Part shown: in pieces, positions 41,103-51,815 of the stretch
How the letters are laid out: every line of letters begins with the position of its first letter
How positions within the stretch are numbered: the first letter of the stretch is position 1
NCBI RefSeq assembly: GCF_001661265.1
Contig: NW_017566998.1
Coordinates: 186,001-250,000 of the forward strand
DNA: 64,000 bases
Direction: 5' to 3'
Source: Saitoella complicata NRRL Y-17804
Lineage: Eukaryota; Ascomycota; Saitoellomycetes; Saitoellales; Saitoellaceae
Position numbers and translations under genes: made by a program
Notes under the pieces: generated by a model
The model's database searches: none
What the model was told of the DNA's origin: nothing
What the model saw: the letters and a program-made list of their open reading frames with translations, nothing else

Positions 41103-42185
41103 ATGAGTCCAATCACCTTTAATCCTACGACAACGGCAGCCTTCTTCATTCTCTTCACTTCACTGACACCCTACCTCCTCTACCACCTCGCATCCCACCA
41201 CTTCAACTGGACTGATAATCGTGCAAAGTCGCCTGTTGTCCATGCACAGGACTTGTGTAAGTTGGCAGGGTTTGGGGCTGCAATCTGTTTGGTTGGTGGG
41301 TATGTGGAGACTTTTAGGTAAGTGTTTTTGGGAAGTGGTGTGATGTGGAGGGACGCTGATGGATGTATGCGGGTAGTCCGTTGGTGACAGCGATCATGGC
41401 ACACATCACGATCGTGCTTTATGCATTTCTGTGCGAGTGGGAGGTATACAAGGCTTGAAGGTCCTTTGACAATGTCACGACTAATCAAGTTTGTATAGCC
41501 CATGCGAACAGACCTCTCCCGCTGGCGCTCTTGGCCCTGGCAAATGTGGGCAGTCTTCCTCGCGGCTGTGACCCTGATCGTCCTCTTCACTCTTTACCAT
41601 ATCGCGGTTGCTATCGAGCGGTGGGGATTTGTTGGGGCATGTCTTTATTTGGGAACGTTTGTGTGCTCAATCGTGGGTGTGGGAATGGGGACGGTAGGGA
41701 TCGCGAGGTGGCAGAATCATGGGGGCTTGAGGGGAGTGGGAAGGGTTAAGGTTGAGATAATGGACGATGGTGATACTGAAGAAGGGGAGGAGGAGGAAAG
41801 CAGACCGATCAGAGGTGCGACGATGAGGAGGTATTCTGGCCTTGACAATGAGGCCAGCGAGGAAGAGGAGACTGAGCGGAAGTCGAGGTGGCCGCATGTG
41901 AAGATCCATGTGCACCATTGGCAGGTATTGCACGGCAAACAGAAGACATTGTAATAGTGCGCTGACGCATTGTACTACAGATCTTCGGGTTCCTTGCCCT
42001 CTTTACGAGGTTTGATACGTGGCCGTCGCAGCTTGCGGCGGGGATTGTGTTGGGGTGTTATGTGCATGGGATAGCTGCGTATGTTGGCCCGGTAAAGTTA
42101 TCCCCGAGAGTGGACAGTTACTGACTGACCGTACAGGTATGGGTATGATTCGATTTGGATTCTTGAGGAGGTTCAGGAGCGGTGA
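41103..42185 (+). CDS. Multi-pass membrane protein with C-terminal HxHHWQ module, unknown function
   Basis: Five exons (41103..41317, 41377..41443, 41499..41924, 41981..42078, 42137..42185) give 284 residues; each join keeps frame. Four hydrophobic segments lie in the first 150 residues (TTAAFFILFTSLTPYLLYHL; LCKLAGFGAAICLVGGYVET; VTAIMAHITIVLYAFLCEWE; FVGACLYLGTFVCSIVGVGM). An acidic cytosolic-type loop (EIMDDGDTEEGEEEESRPIR) precedes the C-terminal block HVKIHVHHWQIFGFLALFTR ... GCYVHGIAAYGYDSIWILEE. The His-rich motif before a membrane helix looks conserved and might bind metal or haem. I do not recognise a named family. Confidence 0.75.
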
Positions 42186-42451
42186 ATTGTGGGAAAAGGA
42201 CGAGGCGATGGATGAACGGTGTATGGTTCATGGATGATCTTGTCACGTTCCCTTATGCAAGTCAATATTCCAGTCAATTCAGAAACCAAGGATATCAGCT
42301 CCTCAACCTCATCGAGGGCAATTACGTTTGTCCCATGATTCAGGTAATTCTAGCCGACGCGTGCATTGCGGATCCCCTGACCTCATCTCAACTCACGCCG
42401 AGATACCCATAAGAAAAAGTATATCACCAAACCCTTCCACCCATCCAAATC

Positions 42452-43503
42452 ATGACCGAACAAGCTAAGCTCAAGGTCGGATACGTCCCTGGTACATTCA
42501 TCTCCTCTTGCTCTCCTCCACCGGCCGTACTGACGGGATCAACCCCACAGAGCACTTCTCTACCCCCCTCCTCCTCGCCTCCCGTCATGGCATGCTCCCC
42601 CCTCACACCCTCCACCCCCAGCCCTCTGGTACGGGCCAAATGATCGAATCCCTCCGTACCGGCGAAATCGACATCGCACTCGGTCTCACCGAGGGTTGGG
42701 TCGCTGGTCTCGGTGGTGACAAGGATTGGTACAAGATTGTCGGGTATGTATCATAGCTGCGCTATCCAGCTACATCTAGATCTAATGGTACTATGGTACA
42801 GAACTTATGTCCAGTCACCGCTCTGCTGGGCGATCTCTACCGGAGCGCAGAGTGAGTATAACTCTGTTGATGATTTGAAGGACAGCAAGTTGGGTATTAG
42901 CCGTATTGGGAGTGGGTCTTATGTCATGGCCTACTACTTGGCTGACACCAAGGGATGGCTCGGTACGTATCAGCTATCCTTCATCGACGCCTTTTACGGT
43001 GCTAAGACATGGATCATGAAGAGGAGGGCAAGCAACCCTTTGATTTCCAGATCCAAAACACCTTCCTCAACCTCCGCAACGGCGTAAACTCCGGCGCCTC
43101 TTCCGCCTTCATGTGGGAATACTTCACCTCGAAGAAGTACTACGACAACAAGGAGATCCGTCAAATCGGGGAAATCTACACCCCGTGGCCCTCGTGGTTG
43201 ATCACGGCTCACACCTCTGTCCTCGCCCGCTCCGACGCTTCCCAGACGCTCAGTGCTCTTCTTGAGGGTATTAACAAGGGTGTGGAGTACTTTCATGCGC
43301 ATACGGATGAGGTTGTGGAGTATATCTCGACCGAGTTGGATTACTCGGCAGAGGATGCGAGGGCTTGGTTGAAGACTGTCGAGTATCCTCAGGATGTGAA
43401 GAAGGTTGACCAGAAGATGATTGAGAGCACTATCGGCACTTTGCAGAAGGCGGGTGTTATCAGGGGCGAGCCTCAGGCGGAAGCCATGGTTCAGAAGCTC
43501 TAA
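42452..43503 (+). CDS. Ca3427-like periplasmic-binding-protein fold protein
   Basis: Four exons (42452..42491, 42551..42743, 42802..42962, 43007..43503) give 296 residues. It resembles the type-2 solute-binding proteins related to bacterial NMT1/SsuA/TauA components and to Candida Ca3427. Markers are LKVGYVPEHFSTPLLLASRH, GTGQMIESLRTGEIDIALGL and DLKDSKLGISRIGSGSYVMA. The third join (GTACGT...GCTAAG, 44 nt) gives TKGWLDMDHEEEGKQPFDFQ and is the least certain. The fungal protein lacks a signal peptide and is therefore probably cytosolic; its ligand is unknown, though the fold is shared with thiamine-pyrimidine enzymes. Confidence 0.85.
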
Positions 43504-43779
43504 AGCTTGTAGGCTTGGATGAACAGTTGCGCGGTGTCAAGATAGGATGGACAAGGTTATTGTATCGATATAGGATCAAAAGTACGAATGTGAAATAGAA
43601 GATTGTTTCTTGGACCCTTCATGTTGTGACGTGCGGCATCGGGCCCTGTTCCCCACACTGCCGAGAAGCGACAGCGCGTCGTATGTACACCGCAATTGAT
43701 CTCACTATCAAAAACCTAATTGCACCCCAAGCAATTCGATCGCATTTGCAAAGCCGTCCTTCATTCGAGCAATTGCAAA

Positions 43780-44713
43780 ATGGACCGCTACGCCGACCTC
43801 TTCGGACTCGACGAAGACCTCCCCTCCTCCCCAACCTCCGATCCCGACCGGGACTCATCCGACCTCTCCTCCCTCCTCCAACCGCTCACCCTGACGCCCT
43901 TCCGCTCTGCCACCTTCTCACCCACATCTTTCCTCCTCTCCCACCGACACACCGATCTTGCAGACCTTCGCGCTGAGCTGGATGGACTGGAAGAAGAAGT
44001 ACGAGCGGAGCTCGGTGGGTTGATCGAGAGGGATTATGGGGAGTTTGTGGGGTTGGGGAGGAGTTTGGGAGGTGTTGGGGGGATGGTTGGGGAGCTTAGG
44101 GGGGGACTGGAAGAAGTAAAAGCCGGGGTAGAGGTATGTACGCTGGATTGAGGGGACGGAGGGTGGGTGTACTGAAAGCGTGTCTGCTGTAGGCTATCGC
44201 GACAAGACTGAAAAGCACGATCGATGAGATCGACCAATTACTCGCCGAGAAAGCCACAGTACGGGCTGATATGAAACTCGCACGATCGTTGATGGGGTAT
44301 GCGCAAGCACTGGAAGAGTTGGAGACAGACCTACAGATATCAAGTCCGAATGGGGCGCAGAACCACGTCAATCGTTCGGCGGAAAGGTTGCTATGAAGCT
44401 GCCGTCTCATACTTGCTGTATACTAACGTTGGGTGACAGTAATACCTCGCTAGACCGACTCCAAGGCCTCGCACAATCTTTCAGCTACCTCACCTACCTC
44501 CGCCAAAAAATCCCACAAGACCACCCATTCCTTGCGGCGTATCAAGCACGGTTCGACAGTGTCGAGGCGACGCTCATGGCGGATCTTGCGGCAGGGTTGA
44601 GGGAGGCGGCGAAGTCTGATACCGACAAGACCCGGTTAATGGGGATTTTGAAGGCGTATAGGGAGCTTGGAAGGCCGGGGGAGGCGATGGGGGTGTTGCA
44701 GAGTATACGATGA
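43780..44713 (+). CDS. COG2: Conserved oligomeric Golgi complex subunit 2
   Basis: COG tethering-complex subunit needed for retrograde vesicle traffic within the Golgi. Exons 43780..44133, 44193..44386 and 44440..44713 give 273 residues. The N-terminal domain is recognisable from TPFRSATFSPTSFLLSHRHT, DLADLRAELDGLEEEVRAEL and IERDYGEFVGLGRSLGGVGG. Coiled-coil follows (IDEIDQLLAEKATVRADMKL). The length is close to yeast Cog2 (262) and far below animal COG2, as expected in ascomycete-type fungi. The intron signals are GTATGT/TAG and GTTGCT/CAG. Confidence 0.87.
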
Positions 44714-44877
44714 GATTGAAAAAGGAAGAATGAAGGGAGGGTAAGGGATGTGCATTTTGATTTTGGCGTTTTGACATTGGGGTGGAGTTCATTAGGGCAT
44801 TTCTTCAATATGTAGACGACACCCACACAAGGGTCAAAAGAAATTCTGTTTTAATATTTCATATGCACTCACTCCAT

Positions 44878-45711
44878 CTATGCCTTGATAACACATCCTG
44901 GCGCATGCGTCGACGACAACACAATCTCCGCCACCTTGATACTCTTCTTCGTCGTCTTATTAATCTCCTGCACCTTAACCTTGACCTGCCCCATCAACAA
45001 CTTGATATTCGTCTCCAACTCCTCCTCCGTGAAATCCAGCTGTCCGATCGGAAGTCTCACAACACCCTGCTGCTCACGGTAATCCTGCTTACCAAGCGCG
45101 TCCTTGATCGCAGTGGTCAAGTCTTTCGTCACAGTCCCGCGCTTCACGGACGGCATGAGGTTTCTCGGACCGAGTATTCTTGCGACCTTGGAAAGGAGGG
45201 AAAACGAGTCCGGGTGCGCAATACATTTATCGAACTGAATGGCACCATCTAGGATCTTCGCAACGACTTCTTCGGCGCCGACGATGGATGCGCCGGCTTC
45301 GCGGGCTTCTTTTGCGGCGTCACCATCTGCGATGACACAGACTACACTTGGCTTCTTGCTGCCCTTGGGGAAGAGAATCGCGCCACGGACGGGTGCGACA
45401 CCGTTGATGGTATCGATCTTGATCGCGATATCGTATGGCAGCTTTTGGTTTTGTCCGACTTCGGCGGCACGGATGTACCTCATAGCCTCCGAGATCGACA
45501 TAGGCTGAATCATATTCGGGTCGCCCCCCTTTTTTCGGCTCCACTTATGGGCGGAGCGGACGGTGGCACCGTACCAGATTGGCTGGCCGTGTTCGTTCTC
45601 GGACGGTTTTGTGGGTTGGACGATGGGTTGGGCGTGGCGGGTCTTGACGACGGCCATGGATCTAAGGTTTGTTGCCCGTGGGCACAGACGGGCGGGTCTT
45701 CGTGATAGCAT
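44878..45711 (-). CDS. MRPL1: Mitochondrial large-subunit ribosomal protein uL1m
   Basis: 277 residues, single exon. The N-terminus MLSRRPARLCPRATNLRSMA is a clear presequence. The ribosomal L1 fold follows: LPYDIAIKIDTINGVAPVRG, RGAILFPKGSKKPSVVCVIA, IVGAEEVVAKILDGAIQFDK, and the family signature region ILGPRNLMPSVKRGTVTKDL. L1 forms the mobile stalk at the E site. A second ATG 18 codons downstream would remove the presequence, so the first is chosen. It converges on COG2, with 164 bp between the two stops. Confidence 0.92.
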   Translation of the reverse strand: MLSRRPARLCPRATNLRSMAVVKTRHAQPIVQPTKPSENEHGQPIWYGATVRSAHKWSRKKGGDPNMIQPMSISEAMRYIRAAEVGQNQKLPYDIAIKIDTINGVAPVRGAILFPKGSKKPSVVCVIADGDAAKEAREAGASIVGAEEVVAKILDGAIQFDKCIAHPDSFSLLSKVARILGPRNLMPSVKRGTVTKDLTTAIKDALGKQDYREQQGVVRLPIGQLDFTEEELETNIKLLMGQVKVKVQEINKTTKKSIKVAEIVLSSTHAPGCVIKA

Positions 45712-45867
45712 GTTGGTCGATTCCCAAGGGTAAACGGTAAACGGTAAAGGTTCTCTCTCGAGGCCAGTTGCGGTGGAGCACTTTGGCCAGATGCAAGGGC
45801 AGAGGGGAGCGCAGGAAAACGCAAACAGCAGTCAACACCCTCTCAGGGTTGCAGTCAACCTTGGAAG

Positions 45868-47431
45868 TCAATTCAGGGATCTATCTCTGTGCTCCTCGAT
45901 ATATTTCGCCTTCCACTTCCCCAACTCCGCTCTCGCGTTAAACTTCTCCTCACTCCACTCCGGAATCATCAAACCACCCTCACCCGACGCCTCCAATGCC
46001 CAACTCCTGAGCATGTTGATATACTCCCCATCCCTAGGATGTCCCATCTTGTGGAAGTTACGGGCGTCACCTTTCTCGCTGATCTCATCTTGTTCGGCTT
46101 GGAGCATTTTCTCCGTTGATGGCATAGTCAGGCGGCCGGCGTAGAATCGTGCCACGACCATGGCCTGTGCTTCGGAGTTCGGGAACGGGATGACTTGCCA
46201 TGGCAGACCGAGGAATGTCAGGGTTGGATCATAAGCGTAGAACACTTGGCGGTATAGGCGGCGGATGCGGAGGCCATCTGTGATTAAGGCATCCGGTCCT
46301 TCGCAGAGGGATGGCATAAGTCTGTATGTTTCCTCGTCAGCTCTTGAAACGGGTGGATTCAATGGAGGAAAGCATACGGTAGTGAATAGTAGTATCCCGT
46401 TGCATACAACACCACATCAACACCCTCTAACACCTTCCCACCCTCTAACACGATACTCCCATCCTCCCTATACTCCTCAATCGGCGGAACATCCTCTACA
46501 TCCGGATGCGGAATCACAGGCATCTTACTCTCGGATCGAACACTCCTCCACACAGGTTTATGTGCCTCACGGACGATTTCCTCCGATATATCAAGACCTG
46601 AAGGACCATTCCCGACAACGAGGACTTTCTGGTTGGTGAATTGGTGGGGCGTGCGGAAGGATTTGGCGTGGGTTATGGGTTTGGGGAAGGTTGAGATGCC
46701 TTTGACGGAGGGGATGGTAGGGACTTCGAAGTGGCCTGTGATAACCAAGACATTAGCCGAAGAAGCGGGAAAGATCTGATTATCAGACCTGATGCGATGC
46801 ATACAGCATCAAAGCGCTCTTCCCAAGTTCGTTCATCGCCCACAACCTTCCGCAACTTCACAACCCACTTTCCTGACTCCTCCGAATCTTTCCTAATATC
46901 CTCCACCGCAGTCTGTAACTCTATCAAATCTTTGACTTGCGCACTGTATGCCCTCAAATACTCTAGGACGACGGAGCGATGTGGAAATGTCTCTGTATCT
47001 GGCGGGAAATGGAGATCGGAGAACTCCATAAGCTTCTGTGCCGGGATATTGCTGCGGTCAGGCCCAGTCAGCTATTGTCGAGCAGAGTGTTCAGTTGTTA
47101 TCGCTCACGTATGAAGGTACTTGTACATCGGCGACGGCCAAACCGGAACACCATCCTTCCGCAATGGCTCGTCTTCTTCTTGCGGGTTCACCCGTGGTAC
47201 CGGTGATGGATTGGGTGTCTCATCTGTATAGATCCTACAATCCCAAAGCGTGGTAAGCCTCACGTCAAAACTCCCGTACATTTGCGCATACCATGATCCG
47301 CCAATCTCGCTCCTCCGTTCATAAATCCTTATATGGGGGATGCCTTCAGCGATGAATGCGCGGGCCGCTGTCAAGCCTGACGCTCCAGCCCCGATGATGG
47401 CGACCCGTCGTACTCTACCTGGAGCAACCAT
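45868..47431 (-). CDS. Flavin-containing monooxygenase (FMO family)
   Basis: Five exons (47431..47292, 47234..47109, 47051..46789, 46735..46378, 46321..45868) give 446 residues; all joins hold frame. FAD-binding GxGxxG is RVAIIGAGASGLTAARAF at the N-terminus. The NADPH-binding motif is KVLVVGNGPSGLDISEEIVR in exon 4, and the ATGY motif is VVLYATGYYYSLP. The FMO-identifying segment is less clear. Such enzymes oxygenate soft nucleophiles (S or N); yeast Fmo1 oxidises thiols to support ER folding. Length fits the yeast-like single-domain group. The first intron removes a stretch that would otherwise stay open, so an intron-retaining isoform would still translate. Confidence 0.9.
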
Positions 47432-47891
47432 GCTCGTTTGTGTCGATGTAACGTTTGACGTCTGATCTCGATCCCGTTCAACTTTATTCCTTATCGTACA
47501 GTAGACCTTTGTCCCGCCAGCGCCCAACGGCCAACCTGTCAAAGCGCGCTGCTCGGGTGCGCCGGATCTGTACTGGATGCCCTTACGAAACAAAACCCTT
47601 GCAAACAAAGACCCCTCCGTTGCCCATTGAAACACCAGCCCTCAAGCCCTCTTGTTTACCACCAATCTCCCTCTTCGTGTCAAGGGTTGTCGTCCATTTC
47701 CCGTTTGTCCATTTCCACAGCACGCCCCCCCTCGCCGTGGTCGATTGTTCTGGCCTGATTCTGCGACACCTACTCGACTGCCTCCCTCTTTGACACTTAC
47801 AAAGTTAACCCCCGGCCGCCCGTCCTTCCAATTCCTTCTACTTCTTCTTCGACTACGGAATTCTGCCGTTTCCAATTGATACGTGATCGTC

Positions 47892-49613
47892 ATGGGCTTC
47901 TTCAACAAGAGGGAGTCCGTTGGTGGTACTGCCGCCGACAACGCTTCCATTATCTCGTACCAGTCCATCAAAGAGTACCCTTCTCCACCCATGTCTGCGA
48001 CTCGCACCTCGTTCGCCCGTCGCTCAACCTCGTCGAACCACTCCGTTAACTCAAAGCGCTCTCCCTCAATCCTCTCCAACACCAAGTCTTTCTTCTCGAC
48101 CTTGTCGGCTCCGGCGACAGCACCCGCGCAACCCAATGCCTCTGTCAAAGGAGTCAAGCTCCCTGAGCCACCGAATGCGGATGAGGACCCCAGTGGGTAT
48201 CTTAGGACGTTGAATGCTGTTAGGGAAAGGAGTAACATGATTTTTGAGAAGGGAAAGACTGGCGAGTTGAAGTGTTTTGACCTTGACATGGACAAGATGG
48301 ACGATGTCGTTGGGTTTGTTGCATCAATTATCAAGGTACGTCGGTACGCAACGTACACTATTTTGCTGAATGCTGACGTATGGTCGTACAGCGGGACTAC
48401 GCACCCGACTACCACCTTATCCCTCCTCACGGCCGCTGGCAGCACTTCGAAGTCGGCGGCTCCAAGCGCATTGACCGCCTCCTCGCCGCCTTTCCTCCCT
48501 CGATTGACGACTTCGAAAAGACAAGACGTCTTCTCGACCTCTTTGTCGTTTCCGTTCTCTTGGATGCCGGTGCTGGAACTGCGTGGACCTACAAAGAAGA
48601 GGCTTCCCACGACATCTACCGTCGGTCCGAAGGTTTGGCCGTGGCTAGTTTGGAGATGTTCAACAGGGGTCGCTTCAGTGGTGATATCATTAACCCTTGG
48701 AGGGTCGATGCAGAGGGATTGAGTCTGATTACGGCGGACATTTTGGGAGAGGATATGCAAGTTTCTGAGGATAACCCGCTTGCGGGGTTGGAGGGTCGTA
48801 CGGAGCTCTTGAAGAATCTCGGAAAAGCACTCGGGGCTAAACCGGAGTACTTCGGAAAAGACGCGAGGCCAGGGAATATTTTGGACTACCTTCTCAAGCA
48901 CCCCACTACCCTCGGCGCTGGTACGCCGAACCCTACCGTTTTGGTCCCGACTTTGTGGGCTGCTTTGATGCACGGCTTCGCACCCATCTGGCCCGCTGGC
49001 AGAACCACTTTGCCGGGCGACTCCACTCAGCTCGGTGATGCATGGCCTACGCAACTTCTCCCACAGTCACCTCCCCACGCCAAGATCGTCCCCTTCCACA
49101 AGTTGACGCAATGGATGGCATACTCCCTCATCCCGCCCATGACCCGCCTCGCCGGTATCCGTTTCGCAGGAATGCACCTCTTCACCGGTCTTCCCGAATA
49201 CCGCAACGGAGGCCTCTTCGTTGACCTCGGACTCTTGACCCTCAAGAAGGAAGTCGAGGCCCGCGGGTTGGCGACTTACCACGCCACCGTCACCTCCGAC
49301 AAGAAAATCGAGGTCGTCCCGATGTATGCGCCTGGCGATGAGGTTATCGTCGAGTGGCGTGCTTGTACCGTCGCGCTTCTCGATCTTGTTGCGGAGGGTG
49401 TGAATAAGAAGTTGGGGTTGAGGGCGGATAATGCGTTGAGTTTGGCGCAGGTTTTGGAGGCGGGGACGTGGAAGAGTGGGAGGGAGTTGGCGGAGATTCA
49501 GAGGCCTAATACGAAGGGGCCGCCAATCGGATTGTTGAGTGATGGAACGGTATGTCTTCACACACAATGCCCACCCTGTAACGAATGCTAACATGAACCT
49601 ATAGGTCTTCTAG
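47892..49613 (+). CDS. URC4: URC4/Urg3 (DUF1688) uracil catabolism protein
   Basis: Member of the fungal/bacterial DUF1688 family required for the URC uracil-degradation route of Lachancea and inducible by uracil as urg3 in fission yeast. Exons are 47892..48335, 48392..49549 and a 9-nt last exon 49605..49613 encoding Val-Phe-stop, giving 536 residues. The N-terminal 90 residues are Ser-rich and less conserved. Core motifs are HLIPPHGRWQHFEVGGSKRI, LDAGAGTAWTYKEEASHDIY, RPGNILDYLLKHP, and the end GPPIGLLSDGTVF, which needs the tiny exon. No other URC gene is in the window. Confidence 0.9.
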
Positions 49614-49993
49614 GTGAGGTGTTGACCGTGAAGAGTGTTTTTGCATGCCTAGGCGTTGGCATGGTTATATGGATGGAAGTGATGGATGGGTGGGTCGTAT
49701 TGCAACGGGTCATCTTTCGGGCTGATTAGATTCCCTTTTTACCTGTGTTACCATATTTGCTTCTGTTTGAAATGTTTTTGTTGCTAATTTCACTTTTATA
49801 AAACAAGATGTATGTCATTTGAAACCTTCGCAAGTCCACTTGTCACTGTTCTGGCGTACATACGATCGGGTCTGATCTGTCAAGACCTCACATTCGTCGA
49901 CAGCTTTTCTGATACAACAGGACATCCGCCATTTCCGGTCTCGTATCGTATATTGGGAGAGTGTCGTTCCCGCTTGCCCTTCACTTACTTCGC
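49614..49993. other. Convergent intergenic region
   Basis: 380 bp between converging 3' ends (URC4 and COA6). Nothing but likely 3' UTRs seen. Confidence 0.6.
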
Positions 49994-50446
49994 TCACTTC
50001 CTCGGAGCGTTCGGATCAACAGAGAATGATCCGGCGGGGCCCGTCATGAGCTGTCCCTTCTCCGCTGCCTCCCTCAACATCTGCTCCTTTCTGAAGTCTA
50101 GTACACGCTTCTTGTTGAAGTATTCAACCTGTCCAACCATCCATTAGCGGAATACTGGTTGGAGAGCGCAATGATTCCATACCCAACTATGCACGCACGA
50201 ATCCTCAAACTTCTTGAACTCCTTTGGACATGCCTTCTTGGCCTTCACTTCCTCATCAATCGGGTTGATGATGTTGTTCTTATCCAAACACGCAAACCTA
50301 GATGCTGTGTAAGTACCTGACCACGGGAGGCGAACACCAAAAAGTGTGGGGATCCTATCACAACTGCAAACGTACCATGCGTCTCGGGAGCCCCAGCACT
50401 GCTTCCGCTGCTCTCTCATAGGAAGTTCATCAGGTCTAGGAGCCAT
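49994..50446 (-). CDS. COA6: Cytochrome c oxidase assembly factor 6
   Basis: Intermembrane-space twin-Cys protein that helps copper delivery to Cox2. Exons 50446..50376, 50297..50183 and 50128..49994 give 106 residues. Spliced sequence contains CWGSRDAWFAC (Cx9C) and CPKEFKKFEDSC (Cx10C), the exact spacing that separates COA6 from COX6B (Cx9C/Cx10C with a preceding REQRKQ helix). The helix SWVEYFNKKRVLDFRKEQML follows. Introns of 78 and 54 nt break the sequence at W|F and W|V; each join restores the conserved cysteine frame. Divergent from the WW gene (164 bp). Confidence 0.9.
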
Positions 50447-50610
50447 ATTGATCGTATTTGAGGATTCTCGATGACCTTTGCGGAATTCGCTTACATGGGC
50501 ATACGTACTGGGGCTGGTGTATGGCGAAGTGCATGACGTTGCAGGACGGGAAGCAGGGATATCGATAACAGCACCTCAACGAACCAGACCGGCAGTATAC
50601 GAGTTTGATC
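50447..50610. promoter_or_regulatory. Bidirectional promoter COA6 / WW-domain gene
   Basis: 164 bp between divergent ATGs. No TATA box seen. Confidence 0.45.
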
Positions 50611-51483
50611 ATGGCCGAACAGCAGGACCCCTCAGCTCCCGGTATTGATGCGCCGCCTCTTCCTCTGGGCTCTCCTCCGGCCACTGTGCCGGAGCTTCCC
50701 TCCGTCGGTGGCGGATCAGGCGGAGCACCGCCGCTTCCTAGCGAGCCTGTTCCGCGAACAGCATTGGTAGCTTCGACGGAGGAGGAATCCCCTAAAGAGG
50801 CGACGGAAGTCAGTACATCGTCGGCCGAGCCGATTCGGAAGGCTGAGTCACCCGCAGCAACGACGGCCGCAGCTAAAGATCCTCAACCGCAAGATGCTTG
50901 GCAGGTTGGCTAAGTCGTGTACACTCTCTTCTTTTTCTTGTATTTTAACCGTTCATCTATCCAGGCTGTCTGGGATTCGACACATCAAGCATATTACTTC
51001 TACAACACGGATACGAAAGTGGTAACGTGGACCAATCCTCGTGTACCACCTGGGAGTGAAGAGGAGAAGGCAGCGTTAGAGCAGCAGCGTCAGCAGCTAC
51101 AACAAGCTCAGCAAGCGTATGGAGCCGTGGCGCAGGATCCGTATGCTGCTTATGCGGGTGAGGAGTATCCGTATCCACAGCAACCTGCTGCACCAGGTAC
51201 AGAGGAGGACTATTCCTTTGCTGCGCGTTTCAATAAGCGTACTGGTCGCTTCCAAGCAGATCCCAAACTTGATCCTTCACGGCATACCATCGAAGCTCGT
51301 GCTGAACGCCAGATGTCCGCGTTCTTTGACACGGACCAGTGGAATCAGACCAGTGGAATGTCGTTGAAGGAGGAGAGAAGGGAGATGTATAAGAAGCTGA
51401 CGAGGAAGGAGATTGCGGAGTATAAAGCGAAGAAGAAGGAGAAGAAAGAGATGAAGCGTCGTGCTTGGTTGACGAAGGATTAG
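50611..51483 (+). CDS. WW-domain protein, possibly splicing-associated
   Basis: Exons 50611..50904 and 50965..51483 give 270 residues. The first ~95 residues are Pro/Ser/Ala-rich. A single WW domain spans the splice: DAWQAVWDSTHQAYYFYNTD, TKVVTWTNPRVPPG, with the two key Trp residues and the central YYFYN. A Gln-rich linker follows, then a conserved-looking block SFAARFNKRTGRFQADPKLD and AERQMSAFFDTDQW and a Lys/Glu-rich end (KEIAEYKAKKKEKKEMKRRA). Fission-yeast Dre4, a splicing WW protein, has a similar combination as far as I recall. The intron retained would stop translation after WQVG. Confidence 0.82.
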
Positions 51484-51815
51484 CCGGCTAAACAACGTTC
51501 AGGGTTTTTGGATTGCTTGGTAGTACGCAGCTATCGCATTATTAGAATGCCGCAGGAGACGTAATAACCGAGGGACAATAGAAGACTCAGCTTAATAGCG
51601 AGCCCTCCTTTCATCATCCATGCACATAGCAAACAGTCTTCCCACGGCAATCACCATGCAGAAGTCAGGGAGATACAATGCAATGCCAGCGACGTGATAC
51701 AAGTCGGACCATGAGAAGGGTAAATATGGTACCAGGAGTTAGGAAGAACCGCGAAGTTAAGGTTGATATAGTGTATATTTTGCTAATCTCAACCGAAGTA
51801 CACTCTAGAACCGGA
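51484..51815. other. Convergent intergenic region
   Basis: 332 bp between converging 3' ends (WW gene and APM1). No gene seen. Confidence 0.6.

Noticed and set aside
47642-49054. 470-codon open frame on the minus strand
   Set aside because: Antisense to URC4. URC4 has recognisable family motifs and supported splice sites; the antisense frame has none.
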